Positions 45,781 to 56,808 of a stretch of DNA of 64,000 nucleotides are shown here, piece by piece; within the stretch, counting starts at the first letter, position 1; each line of letters opens with the position of its first letter. This DNA comes from Liolophura sinensis. Lineage: Eukaryota; Mollusca; Polyplacophora; Chitonida; Chitonidae. Under the pieces are notes generated by a model. It did not search any database. It worked only from the letters and a program-made list of their open reading frames with translations, and was not told the origin of the DNA. The stretch covers positions 74,550,028-74,614,027 of the forward strand of contig NC_088295.1 of NCBI RefSeq assembly GCF_032854445.1. Reading direction: 5' to 3'. Position numbers and translations under genes: made by a program.

Positions 45781-46220
45781 AAGCGTCCTCAAACACTGCA
45801 GTACATACAGCTCATTCCCAGCGTGACGTTGTACCAAACGTCCACTCCTCAAACACTGCTGTACATACAGCTCATTCCCAGCGTGACGTTGTACCACACG
45901 TCCACTCCTCAAACACTGCAGTACATACAGCTCATTCCCAGCGAGGCGTTGTGCCAAAAGTCCGCTCGTTCCTCATACACATCGTCAGTTCATTCTCCAA
46001 ACACAGGAGTGCATACAGATCGTAACCAGCGTAACGTTCTACCAAATTTCCACTCCTCAAACACAGTTGTGCACACAGATCGTAACCAGTGTAACTTTGT
46101 TCCAAAAGTCCATTCCTCAAACACAGCTGTGCATACAGATCGTAACCAGAGTAAATTTGTACCAAAATTTTATTCTTCAAACGCATCTGTTCATACAGAT
46201 TGTATCACGCTGTACCAACG
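45781..46220 (+). repeat. 60-bp minisatellite, array 2
   Basis: About seven units in two subtypes. Three units (45781-45960) are of the CTCATTCCCAGCGTGACGTT, GTACCAAACGTCCACTCC type. The rest (46005-46200) are of the CGTAACCAGCGTAACGTT, CACACAGAT type, nearer to array 1. Same monomer length and register as array 1, but diverged sequence. Confidence 0.92.
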
Positions 46221-46257
46221 GTCGATATCACATAATTAACTGTATTTACACACAGAG

Positions 46258-46346
46258 CTTTCCTCCCACCGGAATGCTGGCCGCCGTCGTATAAGTGAAA
46301 TATTCTTGAGTACGGCGTAAAACGCCAATCAAATAAATAAATAAAT
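46258..46346 (+). mobile_element. SINE-A 3' fragment, exact TSD
   Basis: Starts at CTTTCCTCCCACCGGAATGC and ends in AAAT units. It has a perfect 10-bp TSD, ACACACAGAG (46248-46257 and 46347-46356). Confidence 0.92.
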
Positions 46347-46366
46347 ACACACAGAGCATAACCATA

Positions 46367-47121
46367 CTATAGTGTATTTTCGTTTAGAGAGTCGCCAATA
46401 TTCAGCTGTCTGCAAAATTAGCTTTACTCGTTACCAAAATTGCCTTTAAAACACAAGTTCTACACATGGATATGTTTGAAGTGCATATTCTTGGATAGAT
46501 AATCATATTAGAACACTTTTTTAATTCATAATGTTCAACTCCATCATTATTAAAAAACAAATGGTATGCTAGGGACTGGGTGTGGAGAGTAATTTGTTTT
46601 ACAGTAGGTAGCGCCAACATGCGATACGAATAAACTCCACGCGGTAACACAGCCTACACTACTGCCTCAGCGAATAGACTACATTGTTGTTTATAACAGA
46701 ATTTCCTAACTTCGAGCTCTAAAATCATACTGCCGTGAGATCATATACTATAGCAGATAAAATTAAATTCATTCATTAAGACTATATTATACTAAAACGT
46801 GTAAACCTTTTCAAATATGGCAGAATCAGGAAAAGAGTTTATGGTGGCATCGATAGCAATTTAGGTAACTTGTTTCACTCTCCATCAAAACATGTCGAAC
46901 TCCGCCCAGTATCCAGCATGCCACTGGTTTTTTAATAATTATGACGTCATCCGCTTATGGAGTTTAACATTATGAATTTAAAAAATGTTCTAATTTGATT
47001 TCCTTTCCAAGAATATGGACTTCCAATATATCCATACGTGTCACTAAAAGCAATTTTGGTAGTGAGTATGACTAATTTTACAGACAGCATAATATAGGCG
47101 ACTCCGAAAGAAAGACTATAG
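46367..47121 (+). mobile_element. Inverted-repeat element M (MITE-like), copy 1
   Basis: A nonautonomous DNA-transposon-like element. The left end CTATAGTGTATTTTCGTTTA and the right end (reverse complement CTATAGTCTTTCTTTCGGAG) are inverted, and the inverted similarity continues inward for roughly 70-80 bases (GTCATACTC and ACCAAAATTGCC are in both ends). No coding potential. Its site in block I (42190-42210) is uninterrupted. Most diverged of the three copies. Confidence 0.85.
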
Positions 47122-48182
47122 CGATAATTGACTTTTAACTTTTGCAAACTAATATATGCATTAAGATGTCTATAAAATGCATTTGCACTAAAAATATGTA
47201 CGAAATAATATGTGGGAAGATCTCCCAGCAACCTGCGGATGGTCGTGGGATTCCCCCGGGCTGTGCCCGGTTTCCTCCCACCATAATGCTGACCGCCGTC
47301 GTTTAAGTGAAATATTCTTGAGTGCGGCCTAAAATACCAATCAAATAAATAAATAAAATAAATATAATACAATCCGCCAGCGGTATTTTCTGTGAATCCA
47401 GGCAGCCGGGTCTTCCACAAAAGAATAAATTTATAATAGAGTAAAGCAGACTGCCTGCCAAGGAAGCTTTCCCGTGTCCGGCTTCATGATAAAGCCAAAG
47501 AAAGTCGACTGAACATCTCACAGAAAAAACACACCACGAGCTGCTTCCAGCTAAATATCCTCCTAATTGGACACACACACACACACACAGCCGGGTTTAT
47601 CTAAAACCTGAAACAAGGCAACTTTCAAATTTGGCTTCTTTCGGGTAACTGGAATGTGTGCTTCGTCCTCAGCAGAAAACAAAATTCCGGGGATGAGAAA
47701 AGAACTGACGTGTTTGTGCGTTGTAAGGTTATGAAATAATTCCACGGAGGAGTCTGGGCCAAACCAAAGACGTACACGACTGACGCAAACATTTATACAT
47801 CAATCAATGGGCATGATTTTCTGGCAAAATCTTTGAATATCAGGATATTTTGAACAAATTGCAACTGATCACATAATTACCCAGCTAGGAAATGACCAAC
47901 TACACTGAAATTAATTTTACCGCCTACGTCAGGTCAGGAGAGCCCAGCCCGCGGCTGTGGAACAGTTAGTTTCAATGATGTTCGCCCAGGATAAACTGTC
48001 CATTTTACAAGAGATAGCCACTTGCACAATATAAATTGTTAGTTATCCGAAGAAAACAATTTTGCCATAAAGTTATCTTTACAGTTATGTGTAATTCATT
48101 TATTATCAAACCGAACGTCTAAGCCTACTACTAAAACGGATAAGCGACTAACACAGACGCAAAATATTGTTAAAACATTTTA
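47122..48182 (+). repeat. Mosaic block I, copy 2
   Basis: Matches 42200-43250 (GCGATAATTGACTTTTAACT; AATCCGCCAGCGGTATT; CTTCATGATAAAGCCAAAGA; TTTCGGGTAACTGGAATG). A SINE-A (47219-47345) and a (CA)n tract (47573-47590) are specific to this copy. Confidence 0.85.
47219..47345 (+). mobile_element. SINE-A, 5'-truncated
   Basis: Begins TGGGAAGATCTCCCAGCAAC and runs through the central and 3' domains to an AAAT tail (CCAATCAAATAAATAAATAA). Close to the family consensus. The TSD is unclear because the flank is itself AAT-rich. Confidence 0.9.
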
Positions 48183-48775
48183 TATGATAGATGAATGGGA
48201 CACGCATTCCATTGAGCATCAGCAGCCATTCTCTGATCTTTATGCCAACACCTTCTTTGACTGCTAGATACAGTTAAATCATGGTGTGAGGAAAGCTTCA
48301 AGATGGAGGGAACGAATCAGTCAATCTCCTTACGTGTCACTCATAACCTGAGTACAGACGAAATGAGACACCAAGTTGATTCTTTGTTAACTGACCGAGT
48401 AATTTGATATACCATTTCTAAAAGTTACACCTCCGCATCGTTTGGTGTCCCCATCAGTTCTTCAGCTGTATCCAAAGCTCCCAGTGGACTGGTACTCTCT
48501 AACCTCAGCACTGTTATTAATCCAAGCGGCAAGCTTTACCACAAACGCTAACAACAGAATTCGGAATAAAGAAATTTTCCCACCTCCTGCATCAAGATAA
48601 AACTACTGAATATCTGAGAGCAAAAATTAAATTATCCCACGATACGCTCCCAGATCAATTTGTTTCTAATGGGATAAACACACAAGGACGGGTTCGTCTA
48701 TCATCTGAAACACACGGACTTTTAAAATTTGGTTTTATTAGAATAAGTTGAAAGTGTGTTTTGTTCTAAACAGGA
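48183..48775 (+). repeat. Mosaic block B, copy 2
   Basis: Partner of 37470-38060. Here B follows I directly, whereas in the first region B lies 4 kb before I, so block order has been rearranged. Confidence 0.8.
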
Positions 48776-50051
48776 TTCCATGACCACCGTACTATAGAGC
48801 CAACACGATATAACGCCTTTCGATACGGCGGCCTCCAGAATTAGAGTTACATTGGTTCATAGACCTATTACAAGAGTGCCATTGTTTGGCTGCAAATATT
48901 TGGACACGATTCTGAATCTTTACAAAACTGAAACAGAAAAGCATTGCAGGTCTTGTGAAAGTACAATCACACCCAAGTCTGTGTCAGTGACCTAGACAGA
49001 TCGGCACTGTGCAGGCAATAGCCGTTGGACACGAGTTTGTCACGCGAACGTCAGCTTTATATATTTACACCAAAAGTAGCTTTTCCGATATGAGACCGAA
49101 AACTGTACTATATTACTGTATTATTAAGCTATATAAATTAAATGCTGAAGGTGATAATCATCTGCTTTCGTATACTTTCATGCTGCCAAAGTTTTCAAAC
49201 AGTAGAATAGTGGGGGCATAATAACCCAGACACCCTTCACGTGCAAAACATTTCTGCACGTGAAGAGTAATGCATGTAAGTTGTCCCAGACAATCAGTTT
49301 GCCTGATTTCAAGCATCAGTAACCAGCAACAACTATATTGCAAATTGCGTACTTCAAGTTTGCTACAAAACGTGACGTACATATTACTGTGTTTTAAAAT
49401 ATTTCCACAAAAATATCGATCACTATTTTTGTCTTCTCCACACGCCTTACTGAAGTGAACTGTGAATTATGATAGTGAACAGGCGGCGAAGGTCACACTG
49501 ACCTCTAGTTCACACCAGTACATATATATACCTGATGTAGTTACAGTTACATTTGTGCCGTGTCATTTATAAATAAGCTGTTCTATGTCAGATATTTTAA
49601 GTGCATTCAGCCTTTGGCACAGCTCGGAATGAAGTTCAAGTACGATGCAGACCAATATGGGTGTTCTTGGAAGAGTAAGCCAATTCCGTGTACATACATA
49701 ACATAGCATATTTCGTCTCCATGTACATATATAACATGTTTTCGACCGAACGTTGAAATCAGCCATGTTTCTCAGTTTGGTTTTTGACATGTTTTTGAGC
49801 ATCTCTGTGGGAGGACGGCGTTGTTCTTTCTCAATTTTTCATGAACATGATGTCCTTCTTGTTCTCAATCCACTCGTAACTTCGGAACACTTTCGGACGG
49901 TCGTCAACTACCCTCGAATGGGTTAGGCAAAACTACTGAGCTTAGAACTGCGTCTGTGACAGTTACTCGTTACATTTTTATTAAACCTAGAAAATAATTT
50001 AGTTTTTTTAGGTTATTATCAGAATTTTTCAGCCAATCGTGCGGTCAATTT
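48776..50051. other. No gene seen
   Basis: Short open frames only. Nothing recognised. Confidence 0.5.
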
Positions 50052-50316
50052 TTTTTTTTTTTTTAATTGGTGTTTTACGCCGTACTCAAGAATATTTCAC
50101 TTATACAACGGCGGCCAGCATTATGGTGGGTGGAAACCGGGCAGAGCCCGGGGGAAACCCACGACCATCCGCAGGTGCTGCCAGACCTTCTCACGTACGG
50201 CCGGAGAGGAAGCCAGCATGAGCTGGACTTGAACTCACAGCGACCGCATTGGTGAGAGACTCCTGGGTCATTACGCTGCGCTAGCGCTTTAACCGACTGA
50301 TCCACGGAGGCCCCTT
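50052..50316 (-). mobile_element. SINE-A, full length, exact TSD
   Basis: A complete minus-strand copy near consensus. Here the tail is a T run rather than TATT units. The TSD is CGGTCAATTT (50042-50051 and 50317-50326). Low divergence and a clean TSD make it one of the youngest copies. Open frames on both strands are SINE translation. Confidence 0.95.
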
Positions 50317-50499
50317 CGGTCAATTTAAGGGTGACGGTATAAAGTGGTTCATGATGACCTGTAATCCCTTCAGGGGAGTTTGGTGGATGAGAAACCCAGG
50401 GCCTGTTTCGTGTGGTCCTTGGCGTGTTACGAGTGGTTCTTGACGTAGAACGCATGCGTCTTCAGTACTTCTTTAAATTATTATTTAATAAAGCATGTG

Positions 50500-51592
50500 T
50501 TTTGTGGTTTGATGTTTTCATTCTTGAGACATCCTTGAACATTTTGACACCCAGTAGTGGAAAGCTGTCTTGACACGATATCATTCAGATGTATAGCACC
50601 GACATCATTTAGATCTCTGTCCAGACAACAAAAATGCACAGAGGTAGTTAAAACGCTCTTTTCGGTACGCTGTCCAAGTTTCCCCTTGAATTTCCGTCGA
50701 ACTCGAACTCGAAAAAATCTTTTGCTGCAAATTTCAACTAGTTGTGTTTACATGTACATTAAGATTGATCTGGTTATGGAAAACAACACCAGTTATTCGG
50801 TGTTTGCTTTCAAACAGACGACTAGGGGACATGTCTATAAGACGTTGATGTCGCCACCAGGTAAATGGAGTACGTCAAAGGCTACCAAGCTGTAACAAGA
50901 ATACGCACAAAACACAGCGTAGGTGACTTCTCTTTTGCAACTATGTACTTACAGGGTACTGTTTCTATTTAGGAAAGCTAAATAGAAACAGTCCCCTTTG
51001 GAACAAAAGTAGTACATTAACTACTGTCTTTGTAGCAAACACGTCTCTCTACACATGTGTATCGGGCATTACCATATCGGACGTATATATTACATCTGTG
51101 TTAACTTTATAAGAGTCTATAGCAACAAGCGATATCTTAGGCTTGTTTGTCTTTATAAGACTGAAATATATGTCTGTGATCTCCAGGTAATCGTACTTTA
51201 TTGTCCCTGACACCACTTACCAAAGTAAAAGTATAGGCAAATCAATGCGAATTATCCCAGAGCGTTACATGTAACAGAGATCACACTGGTATGAGGGTCT
51301 TATGTCCATTGGTTGATTACTACCTGAAAATTGGAAAGTGTAAATCAAGATTAACTGGCACCAGGAATAAATAAAGAGCTAAAGATGGCAACTGTTTGCT
51401 ATTTACGTGACTGAATCTCAACCCACGACATTCATCTGTGACATTATTGAGGGTTAATAATGAAGATCGTATTACTGACACAGATATTACTTGTCAGCTA
51501 AAGTTACTGTATAGCTATGACTTAAGTCCCAGTACACCCCAGCGGCATCCTGCACTCTTTTAAGCTTTCAGTTGTACAAGAATATAACCATA
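50500..51592 (+). repeat. Mosaic block C, copy 3
   Basis: Partner of 38220-39075 plus the part matching 44690-44757. Contains a hairpin (50954-50996) not found in the other copies. The open frame at 50557-50895 is not conserved in the sister copies, so I do not call a gene. Confidence 0.8.
50954..50996. repeat. 19-bp inverted repeat, 5-base loop
   Basis: GGGTACTGTTTCTATTTAG (50954-50972) and CTAAATAGAAACAGTCCCC (50978-50996) are reverse complements with one mismatch around GAAAG. Absent from the homologous place near 38750. Confidence 0.85.
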
Positions 51593-52420
51593 CTAAAGTC
51601 TGTTTCGTTTAGAGAGTTGCCTATATTCAGCTCTCTGTAAATCAGTCATACTCGCTACCAAAATTGCCTTCAGCCAGTCACATGTAAAAACCCAAGCCCT
51701 ACACACTGACATGTCGAACGTCCCAGGAAAATGGAGTTAGAATACGTTTTCTAATTCATGATGTTAAACTCCATAAGCTCAGTTTCGACACCAAGAACAA
51801 ATTGTCTCGGGTGACGTCATCAATATTCAATAGCAAGTTGCATGCTGAACAATTGGCGTGGACATTAATTTGTTTTACAATGGCTGCACCAACAAGCGGT
51901 TAGAACAAACTCCACGCAGTAACACGGCATACACTACTGTGTCTGTAAATAGACTACCACGGTTTTAATTTCCTAACATCTATCTCTAAATCCACACCGC
52001 CCTGAGATCATATACTACAAGAGACAAAATAAAATTCATTTATTAAGGTTATATCATACTAAAACGTGTAAACAATTTCAAATATATCAGTGTCAGTAAC
52101 AGGGTTTACAGTTAAGTCGATAGCAGATTAGGTAACTGGTGTCGCCCTCCGTCAATAGACCTTGAACTTTGCCCAGTATCCAGCATGCCACTGGTATTCG
52201 AATAATAATGAGGTCACCGGAGGCAATGCCTTCTTGCAGTCTAAACCGAGCTTATGGACTTTAACATTATGAATTAGAAAAAATGTTCTAATTTTTCATG
52301 CAATAATATGAAGTTGAAACATACCCATGTGTAGAGCTTATGTTGTAACGTGTCACTGACTAAAGGCAATTTTGGTAACGAGTATGACTGATTTTTACAC
52401 CTAAAAGAAATAGAATAAAA
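51593..52420 (+). mobile_element. Inverted-repeat element M, copy 2
   Basis: 828 bp. The ends are inverted (left AGTCTGTTTCGTTTAGAGAG; right CCTAAAAGAAATAGA), with inner inverted match GTCATACTCG/CTACCAAAATTGCC. Between 51722 and 52110 I count six mismatches against copy 3 (56100-56488), so the two are young relatives. The flanks rejoin at 44744-44765, the empty site. A TA target duplication is possible but not certain. Confidence 0.9.
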
Positions 52421-52640
52421 ATTACAAGGATCCAGTCGCCATGCTTTTAATGCGCTGTTGACTTTCACAGAATCCTTTCCTTCAACGGTTTTCAGGTGTT
52501 AATTTAATACTTGTTATTGTCGTCCAAGAATGAACTATAGCCTCGGCACTGACCACGTGATAATACTGTGTATCATGGTCTGCTTGGACATACTGCTACC
52601 CCTTCCTGCGTCCAGCCTACGATACAAAGACAAAAGCGAC
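52421..52640 (+). repeat. Mosaic block D and flank, copy 3
   Basis: ATTACAAGGATCCAGTCGCC (shared with 44752-44771) and then GACCACGTGATAATACTG, matching 39231 and 45114. Confidence 0.75.
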
Positions 52641-53354
52641 AAAAAGCATGTAATTAATTGTGAGTTTTCCGTGAAAAAGTAAGTCCCAGTTAACACCAGA
52701 TGAGGCAATTAATCCTATTTCGTCCCCAGGCCCTTCGTTAGGTGAATGAAATATGTTAAAAGTCAGGATCCACTGGATGACCGACAAACAACAGACACAT
52801 CTCACAACTAGAAATGCTAGTTAATAACCAGGAAGAACGGTTCTTCCTGATCTTTGCGCAACGTGCCCACAGCTCATCCAATGGCATTGGTGGACTAGAG
52901 AGACGTCACACAATATCCGTCGTCTTCTTGAAAGCATAGACAAACCCTGCTCCTAAAACGAAGGATAAAAACACCATTTCCACACCATATCAAATCATAT
53001 CACCATATTGAATGAAATTTCTAGATGCTGTACATTAAACAGTTATTGGCTTTTCATTTCGTCCATTTATAGTTTTGTGAAACAAAGTAAAAAGCTAAAT
53101 CCGCAAAGAAATTACTTTTTTATACAGTATAACATCTTATATGGTGTTATTTCGGAAATGAATCAAGGCAGAGTTGTATCATAAGAATGCTTAGAGAACA
53201 ACACCGATTCAGGGTTCAGGGTTATTTAGGGTTATTCAGGGTTAATCAAGAAATCCCAGACCCTCATAGGCTAGTATATCAGGATGTCTTCAACCAGTTC
53301 AATGTCAAAGTCAAGGAAACAATTATGTGCATTGTTTAGATATACAGGGCTTCT
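52641..53354. other. No gene seen
   Basis: A short GGGTTATTTAGGGTTATTC-type run at about 53218-53246. Matches to 45170-45230 (GTGTATCAGAAGGTCTC) begin at about 53270. Confidence 0.45.
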
Positions 53355-53565
53355 ACGCATCAAACATCAAAGTCCTTGTTCTGGAAACAGGTAGCTAGCA
53401 AAAAATAGATAGAATTTAGAGATAATCTTATATAAGCCGATTTTAGCCCCCTCTTCTCCATTGAATTTAAATATAAAAGGGAATATTCGAAGTCAGTGTA
53501 TCGTGAGGCGTTACTGAAATCCGATCAAATTCCATATTCCGATGGCCACGATAAAGCTATTGACC
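53355..53565 (+). repeat. Mosaic block E, copy 3
   Basis: Matches 39680-39980, including CCGATCAAATTCCATATTCC and TGGCCACGATAAAGC..GACCGATC. Confidence 0.75.
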
Positions 53566-53744
53566 GATCGCTACTTTGACCGAGGTTTTGTGTTGCCAAT
53601 GTATGTTTGCCTGTCTGTATGTCTGACTGTCTTTCACCTTGGTCTTAGTCCAAGCACAAATCTATTAAATTCTGGTGAAGGTTGGAATGTTGATATCCAG
53701 CCCACAAATTTATTTCACGATTCTTCATTGAATTGAGCTCACAA

Positions 53745-54215
53745 ACCATCTGACTTTGATTCGGCGAGAGCGAGATTCGAACCGCCCACCACACTGTCAC
53801 AAAAACGACTAATAAAGGCGCTTTAATGAGTAAATAAAATACATCCTGTACAGGTTAGCATAAAGGTGTCTTGGCCTTAAAAATGAGCCTTGTCTCCAAA
53901 TATTGCCTGTCCACAAATTGCGTGTCTAAATGTCCTGACACCAGGCAGAAATAAAAGTACAATAATCTTTACCAGTGGATCAAGTACTAAGTAGCTCCAG
54001 CCTGGCACCTGCAAAAAACATTTACCTAAATTAAAACACAGCAGTGTACTTACACAAAGATATTCCTGTAAAATGTGAGTTTGACTACATACTAAGCTTG
54101 CCACACTGACCAAAAGTCCCCTGTATCCCAAGTGGATTGGTTTTCATCAGAAAAAAAAAATCGCTCCATATAAAAAAATACACGTTTTAGTTCTCTACCA
54201 ACTCCTGCTGTCGTA
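53745..54215 (+). repeat. Mosaic block F, copy 3
   Basis: Matches 40800-41195 and 43945-44405; see those for landmarks. The open frames here are repeat-derived. Confidence 0.8.
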
Positions 54216-54549
54216 CAATTGGTGCTTTATTCGTTTTATTCTTTGGGACTCGAAGACCAACTGAGCCATCGGGGCAAAATTTGAAAAGAGTTCGAGAAAT
54301 CTTCACATTCAAATTATAAAACATTGCAATTGTCAAAGTTTAAATGTGAAAATGCTGAAATTGTTTTATCTGGATAGAAGAAATTACTAAATCTGTTAAT
54401 CTCTGGCAATAATATCATTTATTTTTTATTTTATTTAATAAAATACAAATTGCTGAAATGTGTCAACTTATATTATATATTATATATTATTCAACTTCAG
54501 CTTTAATAAAGTTTATATATAAGTCACATACAAGAAGGGAAAAGCTTTG
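54216..54549. other. AT-rich, no gene seen
   Basis: Very AT-rich, with a TATATTATATATTATATATT run near 54471-54492. Confidence 0.5.
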
Positions 54550-55860
54550 CAGTTTTCTAGATTGTTGTTCTAAGATGAGAAAAAAAGCAAATTTACAATT
54601 TCAGTACTGAATTAAAAACACAGAATAGCATAGAAATGTTCATGCTTCAATAGCCATAGTCTACTGCTTTTTGTATCAATGGAAACAACTTAGAGGCCAC
54701 ATTTATTTATCCCGTGCCTAAAGCAAAGAGTAAATAGTTATAACCATATATAGCACTCTCTGTAAAAGGAAGGCAGAGGCAGAGGCCATCCTGTTGTAAT
54801 GCCATAGTCGTACAGATGTGGTTGAGTGCCCCAGGCTCCAGTCGGTTTTCTCACCTTTCTAATATGACGTCCCTGCATATTTCGACACGCAGCTGAAAAT
54901 CAATAGAAGAGTGGATGAATGTATTGCGTCATACTGTCACACTTTATAACATAGATAACTAGATAGATACAGTCGAGGTCCTAAACATATTTTGCCTCTG
55001 TGTTAGTCACTTATCCGTTTCGGTGGTGAGCGTTAACGTTCAGTTTGATGAGAGATGAAATACACATACCTGTGAAGATAACTCTGTAGAAAGATTGTTT
55101 TAAACATTTGATCCTTGGCGAACACCATCGAAATTAAGCACTTCATATCCGTGGGTTGGAGTCCTGACCTGAAGTGGGCGGTAAGCCTAATTTCAGTGTA
55201 TTTTGTCGATAGCCTATTGATCAGTTAGGCAATCAGTTACAATTTGTTCAAAATATCTTGACATTCAAAGATTTTCGCAGACAATCACGCCCAATGATTC
55301 TGTCTATGCATGATTGGTTTCCATTTAATTGCTGATGTCTTTGGTGCTCCTTTGCAGAATTATTTCATAACCCTACAACCTACAAACACATCTCACTTCT
55401 TTTATCATCACCGGAATTCTGTTTTCTGCTGAGGGCGAAGCACACATTCCAGTTACCCGAAAGAAGCCAAATTCGAAAGCTGACTTTCGGGTTTTAGATA
55501 AAGCCGACTGTGTGCCTCTCAACTTTGAAAGATATGTAGCTGGACGCAGTTCGTGAACTGTTTTTTTTTTTTCTGTGAGATGTTCTGTCGGGTGTTCTTT
55601 ATAGCTTTATCATGAAGCTCGGGCAAAACTTCCTTGGCGAGCTTTCTGTTTTACCCCATTGTTTTTCGTTCGTGGAAGACCGAGATGCCTGTATTGATAG
55701 CAATACCCACGGAGGATTGTCGCCATGGAGACCGTCTCGGGCGCCGTTTGGAACTGCCCTAGAGTGGACTGTGTATGCATTATTGGTTGATAGTTCCTAA
55801 AACAGGAAATTCAGTATTAAGTTTACACCTAATCCGAGCGGTTCCAACTCTCAACATTTT
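54550..55860 (-). repeat. Mosaic block I, inverted copy
   Basis: Reverse complement of 42290-43690: TTGATAGCAATACC (55695), TTGTCGCCATGGAGACC, CTTTATCATGAAGC (55605), CACATTCCAGTTACCCGAAA (55442), GCCCCAGGCTCCAGTCGG (about 54828) and ATTTCAGTACTGAATT (54599). Open frames starting at 55612 and 55775 derive from it. Confidence 0.85.
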
Positions 55861-55976
55861 TTGTAGCCGGCCTGCATTAATGCATATATTTAAATATTGT
55901 TCGTGCAACTACACTTTAAAGTCATCTTACTGTATATATGGCTTTAGCGTGAATGTTGAATGTTTTCAAGTATATT
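55861..55976. other. Spacer
   Basis: Unassigned sequence between the inverted block and element M copy 3. Confidence 0.5.
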
Positions 55977-56808
55977 GTATTGTCTATTTCTTTTAGAGAG
56001 TCGCCTATATTCAGTTGTCTGTAAAATCAGTCATATTCGCTACCAAAATTGCCTTCAGCCAGTGTAACAACCCAATCTCTACACTTACATGTCGAACGTC
56101 CCAGGAAAATGGAGTTAGAATACGTTTTCTAATTCATGATGTTAAACTCCATAAGCTCAGTTTCGACACCAAGAACAAATTGTCTCGGGTGACGTCATCA
56201 ATATTCAATAGCAAGTTGCATGCTGAACAATGGGCGTGGACATTAATTTGTTTTACAATGGCTGCACCAACAAACGGTTAGAACAAACTCCACGCAATAA
56301 CACGGCATACACTACTGTGTCTGTAAATAGATTACCACGCTTTTAATTTCCTAACATCTATCTCTAAATGCACACCGCCCTGAGATCATATACTACAAGA
56401 GACAAAATAAAATTCATTTATTAAGGTTATATCATACTAAAACGTGTAAACAATTTCAAATATATCAGTGTCAGTAACAGGGTTTACAGTTGTCGATAGC
56501 AGATTAGGTAACTGGTGTCGCCCTCAGTCAAAAGACCTTGAACTTCGCCCAGTATCCAGCATGCCACTGGTATTCGAATAATTATGAGGTCACCAGAGGC
56601 AATGCCTTCTTGCAGTCGAAACCGAGCTTATGGACTTTAACATTATGAATTAGAAAACGTTCTAACTTCATTTCCCTTGCAATGATATAGACTTCCAACG
56701 TATTCGTGTGTAGAGCCTGCCACTGACCAAAGCTAATTTTGGTAGCGAGTATGAGTGATTTTAGAGAGAATTAAATATAGGCCACTCTCTAAAAGAAATA
56801 GACTATAG
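55977..56808 (+). mobile_element. Inverted-repeat element M, copy 3
   Basis: 832 bp. Left TCTATTTCTTTTAGAGAGTC; the right end, reverse-complemented, gives CTATAGTCTATTTCTTTTAG and AGAGTGGCCTATA. The inverted ends extend about 80 bases. The 88-codon frame at 56015-56281 is not matched by an undamaged frame in the other copies. Nonautonomous. Confidence 0.9.

Noticed and set aside
53212-53250. Telomere-like TTAGGG run
   Set aside because: Only a few irregular AGGGTTATT-type steps; not a true TTAGGG array.
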